NCBI RefSeq assembly: GCF_011397635.1
Contig: NC_064764.1
Coordinates: 41,654,955-41,718,954 of the forward strand
Length of the DNA stretch: 64,000 bases
Direction of reading: 5' to 3'
DNA from: Epinephelus fuscoguttatus
Lineage: Eukaryota; Chordata; Actinopteri; Perciformes; Serranidae
Shown here: positions 42,216 to 54,005 of the stretch, piece by piece
Position numbering within the stretch: position 1 is the first letter of the stretch
Layout of the letters: every line of letters starts with the position of its first letter
Made by a program: the position numbers and the translations under genes
The notes under the pieces: model-generated
What the model saw: the letters and a program-made list of their open reading frames with translations, nothing else
What the model was told of the DNA's origin: nothing
Database searches by the model: none

Positions 42216-43075
42216 CAGGCTGGAGTATATTACATTAAGATTTATGGATTTTAGTTTAACATAAGCATTAATGATTTACCTTTGCAAAACCACATCATAG
42301 CAAATGAGCTTCTTTTATGATTTTGCTGCTGCATGTACTGTGTTTCTCTTTTTACAAGGTGCATTTAATGAATGTTCATTCAGTCAGTGTTGTTGTTTGC
42401 ATATTTCTAGTTTTGCTGTTATTATTTACCACTGAAGCCAGTTTTAGTTGGGTTTCACTCTCAAATATCAGTGACAAGGAGCTGCTGAAATAATAAAAAG
42501 AATGACACAAGCACCACTGGAAGACCTTTTCTGAGGGACTGCAGGTCAAATTTTGTATGTGGCTTGTTGAAGAATTTTACAGTATTAGAAATAATCTGAA
42601 CTATATATTGTAAATCAGAGCATATAGTTACACTTACAAGGATCTTTAAGTATAAACAGTGCCATAAAATCTGAGTTTAGACTTACTTAAATAAGAAATG
42701 TTTTATTTACTGAGTACTGTGTCCAATTGTTGGTCTTTTCCGATGAGGTTTCATCATGTGTTAAAAGTTAAATTGTTTGTCTGTTCTCAGAGTTTGCACC
42801 ATGTGTTGAAAGGTCAAGTTGTTTGTCTCCTTGCAGAGTTTGCATCATGTGTTGCCTTGTGGGTTTTACATCATATGTTTACTTTGGTTGATTTTCTTGA
42901 CACCTTTGATTGGAACGATTCCTCCGAGATGCGAGTTTGCATGCAATCGTCTGATGTGACTACAAGAAGGTGTGAATCCTTAATGAGCTAGGTGTGAGAG
43001 TGAATCACTAAATGTTGATGTTTGTTTTGTTAGGTGCTTGACGCAAATCAAGTCTCATGGGTATGGGCAGTCAGG

Positions 43076-43078
<3 letters not shown>
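42216..43078. other. Intergenic with a short tandem duplication
   Basis: 42750-42860 holds about two and a half units of a ~46-bp repeat (ATCATGTGTTAAAAGTTAAA ... CAGAGTTTGC, then ACCATGTGTTGAAAGGTCAA ... CAGAGTTTGC). The 97-codon frame across it is a consequence of the repetition, with no known domain. Confidence 0.45.
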
Positions 43079-43120
<42 letters not shown>

Positions 43121-43149
43121 TGTGTGTCTGTGTGTCTGTGTGTGTGTGA
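43079..43149. repeat. (GT)n microsatellite
   Basis: A GT run with a few GTCTGT interruptions near its right end. Confidence 0.95.
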
Positions 43150-43259
43150 GTGGTAGATGGAGAGAAGAGCATATTGTAAGATGCAGATTTTGTTAACACA
43201 CCTACAGAATACTGAACATGTCTAGCAATGTTGAATATGGTCAATGCACTCTACACAAA

Positions 43260-43630
43260 ACCAAAATTGCTTCCCTACTTTTTTCCAAGACAAAAATCCC
43301 CTCTGTGCCTCAACAGCCCCCAAGGTCGAATCTGGACAGTTTAGCCGGAGGTTATCCCATGAAAAAGCAAAGTTATGATATTTAAAGGTGGGGCTACTTG
43401 AGTGACAGTGCCAATAATGTCCTCTGCTTCTCAGTAAGATCCACTCCTCGCTCCTCCACAGCCCCAGCCCCAGCCCCAGCCTCTTGTTAGAATATGGTCA
43501 CTTCTGGCTCCAAAAAAACAACCAAGATGGCGACCGCCAAAATGCCAAATGTGAGTGTTCAAACCAGTCCACAAACCAACAGGTGATGTTACAGTAGCTA
43601 TGTCCTTTGATCCTACAGTCTATGATCCAC
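43260..43630. repeat. Fish interspersed repeat (AACCAAGATGGCGACCGCCAAAATG type)
   Basis: Contains CAAGATGGCGACCGCCAAAA and GTCCACAAACCAACAGGTGA, familiar high-copy fish repeat text, plus a short CCCCAG tandem at about 43462-43482. Confidence 0.5.
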
Positions 43631-44408
43631 ACCTGATGCTGTGATATGGGTGAAACTCAAGCCTGAAGGCCTCCTTCGTCAGCTTAAAGGCCTCCCACAC
43701 TGCTGGTGACCACCAGTGGGTTCTGAGGTTGCCGCCATGACAGATACTGATGTCCTCCCTACCACAACTCTTAGCAGCTCCCATCATAATGGAGGTCCCT
43801 TTACATTAATAAATATATTTCAACCATAAATTGATGCAGAAGAATTCAACAGAATGCTCAGAATATCTTGGGGGATGATACCCAGACCCCCCGACTTAAT
43901 TTGTGTCCCTCAAAACAGAATTACACTCTTGTCTGCATCACTGTATGGGTATTATCGTAAATATATAAGTAAGCAAATTGTGTTATTGTATATAACTTAA
44001 TTTATTTAATTGATAATTATGAGAGGTGCCCCCTTCTTTTTGCTTAAGCACCTGCCCCCACAACATGTCTGTGCATGGGACTGATAAGTACTTTCAATGC
44101 AACACTGAAGCTAGTTAGGTTTTTTTTCATTTTTGAATAGAACTGAATAGAATAGAAAGCCTTTATTGTTATTGTACGAAGAATATACAATGAGATTAAG
44201 AGTGCTACATCTAATCAAGTGTCAACTAGGCACGAAACAAGCAAATAAAAACCAAACAACATAATCATTCAGTAAATCTGAAATAAATAGGCTGCATCAA
44301 GCTGTTGCACATGTAAAATAGTGGATTGCACTTGATATAAGGAATATTGCACTAAAAAGTATTAGATTGCACTGTTTAATTAATATGGATTGCACCTGAA
44401 AAGCAAAA
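43631..44408. other. Intergenic, retroelement tail fragment
   Basis: 44145-44210 (CCTTTATTGTTATTGTACGA, ATACAATGAGATTAAGAGTG) resembles a retroelement 3' tail and may belong to the minus-strand LINE that follows. No gene was recognised. Confidence 0.4.
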
Positions 44409-45290
44409 CTATTTCATAAGTTTTGATTTCATGACAACAGCTGTTAGAGCTATCGGCCTGTAGTCATTGACGCTTTTGACTGTTGGCTTTTTGGTGACAG
44501 GGAAGATGGTAGCCGACTTCAGACAGGATGGGGTGGTAGCTTTTGTCAGGGACAGGCTGAATATTCTGCTCAGGAACCCTGAGAGCTGGTCATCACAAGC
44601 TTTAAGTACTTTACCGAGTACTCCATCAGGTCCTGCAGCTTGCTTAGTATCCACCATCCTCAGCACCTGTCAGGCATCAGCAGTGGCACTCACAGGTGAG
44701 TTTCCCTTGCAGTTTGTGATCTGGTGTAATCCCTGTCACACATGCCATAGGTTAATGTGTGAGCTGGTCCTCTAGCTTCCTCTTTTAGTCCTTTGCAGCC
44801 TTGACACCTGTCCTCATGTCTGCCCTTGCCATGCTTTACTGGGCTCTCACCTGACCTGGAGGCCAAGTTGTGGTTTCTCAGGAGAGACTGTACTGCACTT
44901 GTCATCCAGGGTTTCTGGTTGTGATGAATCCAGATGCGCTTGTCGACCATGACAGTGTCAATGCAGAACTTGATGTAAGATAAAACAGTCTGTGTGTTTC
45001 TCAAAGTCCTGCTGTTCAAATATGTCCCATGGTGTGTGTGCAAAACAGTCCTGCAGTTGTGAGAGTGCTCCCTCAGGCCAGTGTCTTATATTTTTTGTTT
45101 CTGGTTTGGTTTTCCTTCTGAGGGCAATGCATGCTGGGATGAAGAGCACTGAGAGGTGGTCTTAAGGTGATGGAGGGATACTGCTCTATGTGCATGCTTC
45201 AGATTAACATAGACATGGTCCAGTGTCCTCTGCCTCTGGTTGAACATTGTACAAATATAGGGAGCACAGTCCTGAAACATGCATGATTAA
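44409..45290 (-). mobile_element. Non-LTR retrotransposon (CR1/Rex-like), endonuclease end to RT start
   Basis: From 45290 on the minus strand: RQRTLDHVYVNLKHAHRAV (end of the AP endonuclease), NQKPWMTSAVQSLLRNHN (linker), then KQAAGPDGVLGKVLKACDDQ and SVNDYRPIALTAVVMK (RT N-terminal blocks). Stops and frame breaks separate them. The part 44895-45290 recurs at 59986-60380 as part of a segmental duplication. Clade assignment is from memory of the motif style. Confidence 0.75.
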
Positions 45291-45859
45291 AATCCCAATC
45301 TTCAATTTGAACTCTGTTTGTTCATAATACCCTGGAGCTGGTCGAGAGCTATGCCAGGACATCTACTGGATCTTATAAAAAGTAGGGATACTATTCATTG
45401 GAAATCTATGGCTCACCAAGGGGGACCATTGGTTGTGAAATGGCAGTAGTACTATGCTTCACATGGTGACACCATTGTTGGAATTTCAGCCTTAACATGG
45501 CCTTGACCCAGCAATAGATCACCAATTTAAATATCAAATTGGCTATCGGAAATAATTAAATATGTTAAATAATGTGACATAACTGACATTAAATCCCCTC
45601 GTGGGGCACCATTCACAAAAAGGGAAAATGATAGCCAATTAATGATATCAGTCTCATAGAGTCATAGTAAAGCCTGAAGGATTTTGGAGTTCTTGACTTT
45701 GCAGAGGTTGACTATTCATTCACTCTTGTGCAACATTAAACAGCAGGTATAATTCCATATATATATTTATTCATACAGGAAGCAAAGTAAATGAATCACA
45801 CAAATTCTAACTAACTAACTAACTGACTATATTCATGCAAGTGTGTGTATGTGTGTGTC

Positions 45860-45917
<58 letters not shown>

Positions 45918-45931
45918 ACAGACAGACAGAG

Positions 45932-45992
<61 letters not shown>

Positions 45993-46514
45993 TAGACAGA
46001 CAAAGGTGGGTTCTGAAACAAATAGGCTGCATCAAGCTGTCTACAAAACAAAGACAAAACAGATTATAATGATTAGATACAAGATGGACAAATCAAAGCT
46101 GGCTTCAGATCGGGGGAGGTTTTGTCTGGCCGTGTGGTCAGGACAAAGACAGAGGAAAAGAAGCGGGAACTTTGAATTGCCTCTTGGGGTGTAGCTCTGT
46201 TAAAGGGCATATATATAAATGAGTCTATGTGAATGTGATTTGTGTTGCAAAGGGTTTGGATTAGTGCGAGGATGTTAAGTTGCATGCAAGACTTTGTCTG
46301 TGAAAAACATAAGCAAACTAACATCACATAGCTTTACTAACCAATAGCCTAACTGTAATCAATCACAGCAATGACTCAATAAACAGCATTAAATCACAAA
46401 AGGGCAAAGTTCAACAGTCCGTACAACTGTAATAATGCTGTGCCCAGTTGTTACGTTACCAATCCTTGTATGGGTGGAAGAAAGAGTCACTTTGTGGTGG
46501 GCTGTTTTTGTTGG
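44895..46514. repeat. Segmental duplication, copy X1 left part
   Basis: This stretch (LINE piece, spacer, GT/GACA microsatellite, spacer) is repeated with high similarity at 59986-61554. After the solo LTR at 46515-48017 the match continues from 48018 against 61555 onward into the TAAR genes. The two copies share even single-base details such as TATGCCAGGACATCTACTGG. Outside the LINE and microsatellite it holds no gene. Confidence 0.85.
45840..45990. repeat. Compound microsatellite (GT)n-(GACA)n-(GA)n
   Basis: A GT run to about 45915, followed by GACA and GA runs. The paralogous tract at 60923-61050 has a different unit composition, showing independent change since duplication. Confidence 0.95.
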
Positions 46515-48017
46515 TGTAACCCACATAGAAAATGCGCTTATGGTGGATAAATGTAATAAATATTTATTTCCTACATTCTCCCGTGTCCTTAAACGCACCC
46601 TTGAGTCACGTAGTTACGTGCGCACGCACGCTGAGCACCTTGCGAGCCTGTTAGCCAATCGCGTTCCTGTAGTCCTCTTCAATTGTGTGTCCTGCTCGGT
46701 TGGCAGACAGGCAAGGGGAGACGGGCTGCAGGGACGGCTGCAACAGGTACGCGACTCGTTTACACGCTGTTTCTCACATAATAATATATCGTGTGCACTT
46801 CTAACTCCAGCTATGCGTTGTACACTTTTAGAAGTTTGATACCAACTGCGTGCTGATGCTGGGTACTCGCTGTGTGACTGTCTAGGAGTGGAATTGGTGA
46901 GTCTGCTTGGTCTAGTTTCATTTTGCTACACGCCGTTAGCATTAGCATACTGTTAGCTGCGCCCATATGCCTGTACTTAATGGCGGAGCACTGTTATGCT
47001 AATGTAGCGGTGTTATCGGCTTTTGTAGCCCACTCTGCTTCTTGTTTAAAGCATTTACAAGCTATTTAAGGTTACGGTGACTGAATGGTTACACTGTGTA
47101 TTTTTTTTGGTTTATGCATCGCCAGCCGAAGCACTTTAGAGCCAATGCTTGTTGTATATTGTATGTTTATTATTACTGGTTGAATGTAATGATTTACTGT
47201 TGATATTTAATTGTGTATGCACTGAGAATTGAGAACAAAACAACCAAACTAGCTAGTATTAATGATCTATTGTTAAATAATTTTACTCATGGTTGGTCCT
47301 GTTTAATTAAACACAGGCCAGGTGTGCCCTGCTTGGTGCCCCCACCCGCGAGCTAAGCCCAAGAAGAGGAGCCTCGAACACCATCCTCACACAGCAACAG
47401 CACTAGCTGCTGCAGCCAGTCCACTCTCCTTTTTGTTTTCCCCTCATTCACAATCCGCTTATGAACTCTGTTTTGCGCCCATGGACAATTATAATACCAA
47501 TGAACATTCTGAATGAACTATGGACAATCAATCAATCTACCAATCTCTACTGCGGACTGTGATTTATCATCAGTGAGGTGATTGGGTGGAGTACAGGTAC
47601 TCCAGGTATTTTCCTGGACTAGGACTGGTGCATTTCTTTTGCTGTTGCTATTGTGAAATAGCATATTGTGAAACTGTAAACTGAACTGTTTATTTGTGGT
47701 CAGAACGAATGGTTAAAACAAAGTGCACTTTTTCCCTCTTCAAACTTCTCTAATAATTTCAAATCAAGCTTGAACAAAGTCATATCTGCAGATTGTAAAT
47801 ATTTTGGGACTACTGGTTGAATTCACTTTTTTTTCCCACTGTTAATAATAAAGCACTGGCCACTAAACCGTAAATATTTGTCTGTGTTGTCTTTATACTG
47901 CCACACGCACCTCCCAGAGCCGAACCTTAGCATTTTCTGATCTAGTCCAATTACCACCTTATAAAATTAATAAACTTATACTCTTCTTATTGAGCATTAC
48001 TACATGTACTTGCTACA
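46515..48017. mobile_element. Solo LTR of an LTR retrotransposon
   Basis: 1503 bp bounded by TGTAACCC and TTGCTACA, i.e. TGTA...TACA termini. The flanking 4-bp repeats are TTGG (46511-46514) and TTAG (48018-48021). The paralogous segment has the uninterrupted site TTTTTGTTAGCAGCAGC at about 61551-61566, so the insertion is directly demonstrable. Inside are a CpG-rich promoter-like stretch (46600-46760, with GCCAATCGCG) and AATAAA at about 47848, consistent with U3-R-U5. No internal retroelement genes remain. The superfamily is undetermined; a 4-bp duplication fits Gypsy-type. Confidence 0.75.
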
Positions 48018-49014
48018 TTAGCAGCAGCAAAGAGCTGTGGTTCCAAGTGCAGTCTTTGTTGTGTCCTTGTTCTGGAGGTGCAGATCCGAGGAGGCTGGTT
48101 GCTTGGGGTCCTTGCGGAGTTAGACGTTGGGGTGCTAACTCAACTTGGTTCTCCTTGTGGCTGGAAAGTTAGTTGCAAACCTGGTGTTTGGCACACTAAC
48201 TTATCTGGATTTCAGGTTTTGCTCCTGCTGTGAGGGAGGGAAAGTCATGGTCCAGGAGAAAAAGAACAAAAGTCATTATGGATGTAGATGCAAAGAACAC
48301 CTCCTCTGCTCTTACCAGAGTCACTATTTTGTTCCCTGATGGCACAATATTTTGTATAATCCTGTGAAACATTTTTTTAAAAAACACACAACAAGATTCA
48401 AGTTCCTTTTTGTTGCAAGGTCCTGAGTAATGATGCTCTGATGCCAACAATAACTGCTGCGCTGAAACAGATCTGTATAATAACCAAACATGGTGTAAGC
48501 AAATGCAGTTTTGAAAAGATGACGCATGTTGGTTACTTGTGCTTTGTTTGCTCATGACCTGTCCACTGTGGCAGAAGGACAACTTCAGGTCTTCAGCTCA
48601 TCCATCAAAATCCTATAATCCACTGTATCATATATGGCATTAGACTGTAAACAAAATTATCTTTAGTGTCACTGTTGATCGTCATACTGTTAAGTTATTG
48701 TCTTTTTATTAACAAGGGTTAGTTGGTAGCATAACCTACAATTTTGAAGTGCAGAGAGGATTACAAGGAAAAGGAGAAAGAAAAAAGGAAGAAGCGAAAC
48801 TGTTGATTGAAGATGGGAAGGGAAGGAAAGGATGAAGATTGAGTATGAGGCAGATGAGCATGGAAACCATAGTACCTCTGTCTCTGTGGAGATAAACAGC
48901 AACAGAGGTGAGGAGGAAGGAGGGGTGAGCAGAATGGATAGAGATAAATCTTTTGTATGACAGAAAGCTTTGGTCAGACAGCTGCCAGAGTTCAGCAGCT
49001 TCTCCTCTCTGGTG
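48018..49014 (+). other. Upstream flank of TAAR copy A
   Basis: Conserved in order at 61555-62555 (upstream of the second intact TAAR) and from 50241 for the second half (upstream of the first intact TAAR). No exon was recognised. The long minus-strand frames here recur only because the segment is duplicated. Confidence 0.6.
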
Positions 49015-49620
49015 ATGGAGACCTTGGAGGGAATTGAACTCTGCTTTCCACAACTCCTCAACACCTCCTGCTTGAAGCCAACACGTCCTCACTTTGAATC
49101 ATTGCTGATTTACATTGCGTTGTCCCCCATCTCTCTGCTCACTGCAGCTCTTAACCTGCTGGTCATCATCTCTATCTCCCACTTCAAGTACCTCAATATT
49201 TCAATAATCATGAAACTGTTAGATAGTATTAATGAGTATGACTTGATCTCAAAACTGCGAGGAAAAGTCTTTCTGCTTTATTTGAAATGATAATTGACTT
49301 TATAAAAAATGATAAATATATTGCTGGTCTTCTTCTGCAGGCAGCTTCACACCCCCACCAACCTCCTCCTCCTCTCTCTGGCTGTTTCAGACTTCTCTGT
49401 GGGCCTCCTCATGTTCTTTCAAATTGTACTCATAGATGGTTGCTGGATCTTTGGTGACATCATGTGTGCTGTGTATCAGTATCTTGCATTCATTATTACC
49501 TCTAGCTCTGTAACAACCATGATGCTCATATCAGCCGATCGATATGTGGCTATTTGTTATCCTCTGCATTACTCCACTAAAGTGCCATGCCATGCATATC
49601 ACATGAAAGCGCAGGACTAG
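49015..49620 (+). pseudogene. TAAR copy A, truncated after TM3
   Basis: Exon 1 (49015-49187) and the start of exon 2 (from 49341) match the intact receptor at 50810-51949 at essentially every base. At 49583, just after the codons for STKV following the DRY motif, homology stops and the segment found also at 53351-54005 begins, giving a short foreign tail and a stop at 49618-49620. The product would be about 150 residues with TM1-TM3 only, so it cannot be a working receptor. The upstream sequence is intact, so it may still be transcribed. Confidence 0.85.
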
Positions 49621-50241
49621 ACCTTTCCAGTGAAACCACGCACATCATTGTGCTGTCATCCCATCATGCTATAAATCCAGATTAATTGTCTACAAAATAA
49701 AAACCTGACAAATTTCTTTACAGTCCATCTTGTTGTCAGTCACTTCATATAGTGAGGAATATCGTATCTTACCGCGTCTTAGGCTTGCATGTGTTTCTCC
49801 CTGTCTATCCACATTTGTAGTCGGGCTTTCAAGATGCAAATATCTCCATATTGTCCAGTTGACACTCCATCAAACTTTGTAAGACAAGACCAGCCACTTC
49901 ACCTTTGCGCACCCAGACAACTGTAGCCTAATCATGCATGCGCAACCATATACACTGAGGGGGACATGTCCCCCCCAGTGCCCAAAATGCCCCCCCAATA
50001 TATAACTGAAACTGAAAAACAACAACAAACTTTGTTTACTGCAAACAAAGTGGCAAATATTATCTTGGAGGACATCATTGCACTTGGTTGACTGTTTTTC
50101 TATGATCTTAGATGTAAATATTGCATGTTTCCTTCAGATAAAACACATTTTTGACTTGTGAATGAGTCAATGGAATTTCTTGAAATAATGAAAAAATACT
50201 GGCAATCATGTCCACCTGGCACAAACCACATGTTTTGGACA
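49587..50241. repeat. Duplicated segment S, copy 1
   Basis: 655 bp nearly identical to 53351-54005 (one difference noted: ACTTGTGAATG versus ACTCGTGAATG). It carries GACATGTCCCCCCCAGTGC, a fish-repeat phrase, and no gene. It joins truncated TAAR A directly to the flank of TAAR B. Confidence 0.9.
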
Positions 50242-50809
50242 ACAATAACTGCTGCGCTGAAACAGATCTGTATAATAACCAAACATGGTGTAAGCAAATG
50301 CAGTTTTGAAAAGATGACGCATGTTGGTTACTTGTGCTTTGTTTGCTCATGACCTTTCCACTGTGGCAGAAGGACAACTTCAGGTCTTCAGCTCATCCAT
50401 CAAAATCCTATAATCCACTGTATCATATATGGCATTAGACTGTAAACAAAATTATCTTTAGTGTCACTGTTGATCGTCATACTGTTAAGTTATTGTCTTT
50501 TTATTAACAAGGGTTAGTTGGTAGCATAACCTACAATTTTGAAGTGCAGAGAGGATTACAAGGAAAAGGAGAAAGAAAAAAGGAAGAAGCGAAACTGTTG
50601 ATTGAAGATGGGAAGGGAAGGAAAGGATGAAGATTGAGTATGAGGCAGATGAGCATGGAAACCATAGTACCTCTGTCTCTGTGGAGATAAACAGCAACAG
50701 AGGTGAGGAGGAAGGAGGGGTGAGCAGAATGGATAGAGATAAATCTTTTGTATGACAGAAAGCTTTGGTCAGACAGCTGCCAGAGTTCAGCAGCTTCTCC
50801 TCTCTGGTG

Positions 50810-51949
50810 ATGGAGACCTTGGAGGGAATTGAACTCTGCTTTCCACAACTCCTCAACACCTCCTGCTTGAAGCCAACACGTCCTCACTTTGAATCATTGC
50901 TGATTTACATTGCGTTGTCCCCCATCTCTCTGCTCACTGCAGCTCTTAACCTGCTGGTCATCATCTCTATCTCCCACTTCAAGTACCTCAATATTTCAAT
51001 AATCATGAAACTGTTAGATAGTATTAATGAGTATGACTTGATCTCAAAACTGCGAGGAAAAGTCTTTCTGCTTTATTTGAAATGATAATTGACTTTATAA
51101 AAAATGATAAATATATTGCTGGTCTTCTTCTGCAGGCAGCTTCACACCCCCACCAACCTCCTCCTCCTCTCTCTGGCTGTTTCAGACTTCTCTGTGGGCC
51201 TCCTCATGTTCTTTCAAATTGTACTCATAGATGGTTGCTGGATCTTTGGTGACATCATGTGTGCTGTGTATCAGTATCTTGCATTCATTATTACCTCTAG
51301 CTCTGTAACAACCATGATGCTCATATCAGCCGATCGATATGTGGCTATTTGTTATCCTCTGCATTACTCCACTAAAGTCACACATAAAAGAGTTCAAGTC
51401 TGTGTTTGTCTGTGTTGGATAGGCTCTGTCATATTTCAAAGTTTCATTCTGCAGGACATCCTGAAACAACCAGGCAGGTATAACTCCTGCTTTGGAGAGT
51501 GCATATTTGCTCTAAGCTCCTCTGCTGGACTTGTAGATGCTATTTTTACATTCATTGTTCCCCTTTCTGTTATTGTTGTTCTGTACATGAGAATATTTCT
51601 TGTAGCTGTGTCTCAGGCTCGTGCCATGCGATCTCGTATTGCGATTGTCACACTCCAGAAATCAGTGAAAGTAACTGCAAAAAAATCTGAGCTGAAAGCA
51701 GCCAGGACTCTTGGTGTTGTTGTAGTTGTGTTTCTAATATGTCTCTGCCCAGCTTACTGTTTCAGTTTATCAAATGAAGATTACAATAATTCTTCATCTT
51801 CTGCCTTTGTAATCTGGTTGTACTATTTTAACTCCTGTCTAAATCCTGTGATCTATGCCTTTTTTTACCGCTGGTTTAGAAAATCAATTAAGCTCATTGC
51901 TACACTCAAGATACTACAGCCTGGCTCCCGTGAGGCAAACATGCTGTAG
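50810..51949 (+). CDS. Trace amine-associated receptor, intact, two exons (copy B)
   Basis: Exons 50810-50982 and 51136-51949 (phase-2 intron of 153 bp after TM1) join to 328 codons plus stop. This is a class A GPCR, predicted to detect amines at olfactory cilia through a Golf-type G protein. Visible: N-terminal Cys10 and Cys19, Cys100 (3.25) and ECL2 Cys176/Cys180, DRY at 124-126, Pro200 (5.50), Leu-Cys-Pro in TM6 (Leu261 replaces Trp6.48), and NSCLNPVIYAFFYRWF (290-305), which fits the TAAR fingerprint NSxxNPxx(Y/H)xxx(Y/F)xWF. Position 3.32 is Ala107 instead of the amine-binding Asp, while Asp192 sits at 5.42. Trp285 (7.40) and Tyr288 (7.43) are kept. The first ATG in the exon was chosen. 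It resembles TAAR13c-like teleost genes; the exact paralogue is not assignable. Confidence 0.88.
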
Positions 51950-52612
51950 GGAGACTCTGCATTGTGGCTGAAATGAAACCCTTAGCAAACAGAAAAATGT
52001 ACTTGGTCATGGTGATGAGTAATTAAATACAGCAGATTATGTTCTGGATGAGTGTCTTTACACTGTACTTGTTAAAACATAATAATCTCTAATAACTTTA
52101 AATGCAAAACTGAAGCTAGTTTATTTTTTTAATATATTCTGGACAAAGCATCGTCTTTAGAATTGTGCACTCTGCAAATATCAGTGGGATGCTAGTGAGT
52201 TAAACAAGGTTGGCAGTGGTTACCCATTAATATTTCATCATTCCATGAAACTTGGAGCTGTAGTGTTACGGTTTGTCCCTGTGATTTGTATATTTCATTG
52301 TGTATTACTTTGATGCTTAGCAGTAATAGTTAGCAGTTATGCATCATTGAATACAAAAATCCACCTCCCACACTCACACAGGCCCCCTTGGTGATAGTAC
52401 TTGGAGGCCAATATTATTGTTCGCTGAGGCTGTGGCACACTCATTTTTTGGGAAGATATCAGAATCTTGTCACACTAGCTTTTAGCTTTTAGACAAGGGG
52501 GCTGAAAAATACTTGTTGGTATCATGTGTTTAAAAGTGATAAAATAGCAATGAAAAATAATTTGTGATTATTATTTTTTTGTAAACAATATGATTTATTC
52601 TACATTAAATCA
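51950..52612 (+). other. 3' flank of TAAR copy B
   Basis: Shares collinear sequence with 63696-64000 (ATGTTCTGGATGAGTGTCTT, GACAAAGCATCGTCTTTAGA). The AATAAA present in the paralogue at 63823 reads CTAATAACTT here, so the shared signal is lost. No gene was recognised. Confidence 0.5.
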
Positions 52613-53335
52613 CCTCATGGGACACCAATTACAAAACAAAACAAAACAGACACAAAAGGGGTAACAGCTACTGGGAAGCCTCTCTCACTGAGGTAGGAGG
52701 CGAACCACTTCAAGGCACTCCCTGAGACACCCACCAACTTACTGAGCCTGTCGAGCATGATATGGTGGTCTACAGTATCGAATGCTGCACTCAGGTCTAA
52801 TAACACCAGTAAGCAGCATTTGCCTGCATGTGCAGCCATCATGATGTCATTAGACACTCTGAGGAGGGCTGTTTCTGTGGAGTGCTGCTGCCGAAAACCA
52901 CACTGGAATTTATCTAACAGGCCTTGGGTGGTCAAGAAGGATATAATTTGGTTTGCTCCTACTTTCGCAAGGATTTTAGATATAAACAGCAGTTTGGACA
53001 TGGGTCTATAATTTTTGGGTGTGGAGGGGTCTAAGCTTGGCTTTTTGAGAAGCGGCTGCAGAGTAGTCTGTTTGAAAAATGATGGAGCACAGCCTGATTT
53101 CAGGGAGGTGTTAATAATGGAGACCAAGCTAGGGCCCACAGAGCTAAAAACCTCTTTCAGCAAGGATGTTGGTAAGATGTCTAGTGGACTGGAGGAGGAT
53201 TTCATGGTGCTCACTAGCTCAGTCAGATCCTGCAGAGTGATAGAGGAGAAACTGCTGAGAGAAGCCAGCCTTGATGGACAGGTTGGAGGGGAGGCAGCAG
53301 AGGGGGTGATACTAGCCCCGACACCAACAACATTA
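52613..53335 (-). mobile_element. L2-type LINE fragment, RT N-terminal half
   Basis: A 199-codon open frame on the minus strand starts STMKSSSSPLDILPTSLLKE and runs through LKKPSLDPSTPKNYRPMSKL, FRQQHSTETALLRVSND, LVLLDLSAAFDTVDHHIML and SGSALKWFASYLSERGF. It ends just before the YADD region at GVP. It is intact over this length but lacks the catalytic half, so it is a truncated copy. 53161-53335 recurs at 55812-55981. Confidence 0.85.
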
Positions 53336-53350
53336 GAGGCTCACACAGAA

Positions 53351-54005
53351 ATGCCATGCATATCACATGAAAGCGCAGGACTAGACCTTTCCAGTGAAAC
53401 CACGCACATCATTGTGCTGTCATCCCATCATGCTATAAATCCAGATTAATTGTCTACAAAATAAAAACCTGACAAATTTCTTTACAGTCCATCTTGTTGT
53501 CAGTCACTTCATATAGTGAGGAATATCGTATCTTACCGCGTCTTAGGCTTGCATGTGTTTCTCCCTGTCTATCCACATTTGTAGTCGGGCTTTCAAGATG
53601 CAAATATCTCCATATTGTCCAGTTGACACTCCATCAAACTTTGTAAGACAAGACCAGCCACTTCACCTTTGCGCACCCAGACAACTGTAGCCTAATCATG
53701 CATGCGCAACCATATACACTGAGGGGGACATGTCCCCCCCAGTGCCCAAAATGCCCCCCCAATATATAACTGAAACTGAAAAACAACAACAAACTTTGTT
53801 TACTGCAAACAAAGTGGCAAATATTATCTTGGAGGACATCATTGCACTTGGTTGACTGTTTTTCTATGATCTTAGATGTAAATATTGCATGTTTCCTTCA
53901 GATAAAACACATTTTTGACTCGTGAATGAGTCAATGGAATTTCTTGAAATAATGAAAAAATACTGGCAATCATGTCCACCTGGCACAAACCACATGTTTT
54001 GGACA
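53351..54005. repeat. Duplicated segment S, copy 2
   Basis: Matches 49587-50241. Its left edge abuts the LINE and its right edge marks the end of a ~3.77-kb tandem duplication unit (50241-54005). Confidence 0.9.

Noticed and set aside
45811-46194. Frames with Ser-Leu, Cys-Val and Arg-Glu runs, also at 60917-61239
   Set aside because: Produced by the GT/GACA/GA microsatellite; no domain in the unique part.
47322-47516. Open frame in the middle of the LTR (MCPAWCPHPRAKPKKRSLEH)
   Set aside because: It lies inside the solo LTR, is short and matches no retroelement protein; LTRs commonly hold chance frames.
48196-49092. Long minus-strand frames upstream of and across TAAR exon 1, repeated at 50485-50887, 59320-59641 and 61735-62633
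   Set aside because: They recur only because the segment is duplicated; they are antisense to the receptor exon or lie in its flank and show no conserved domain.
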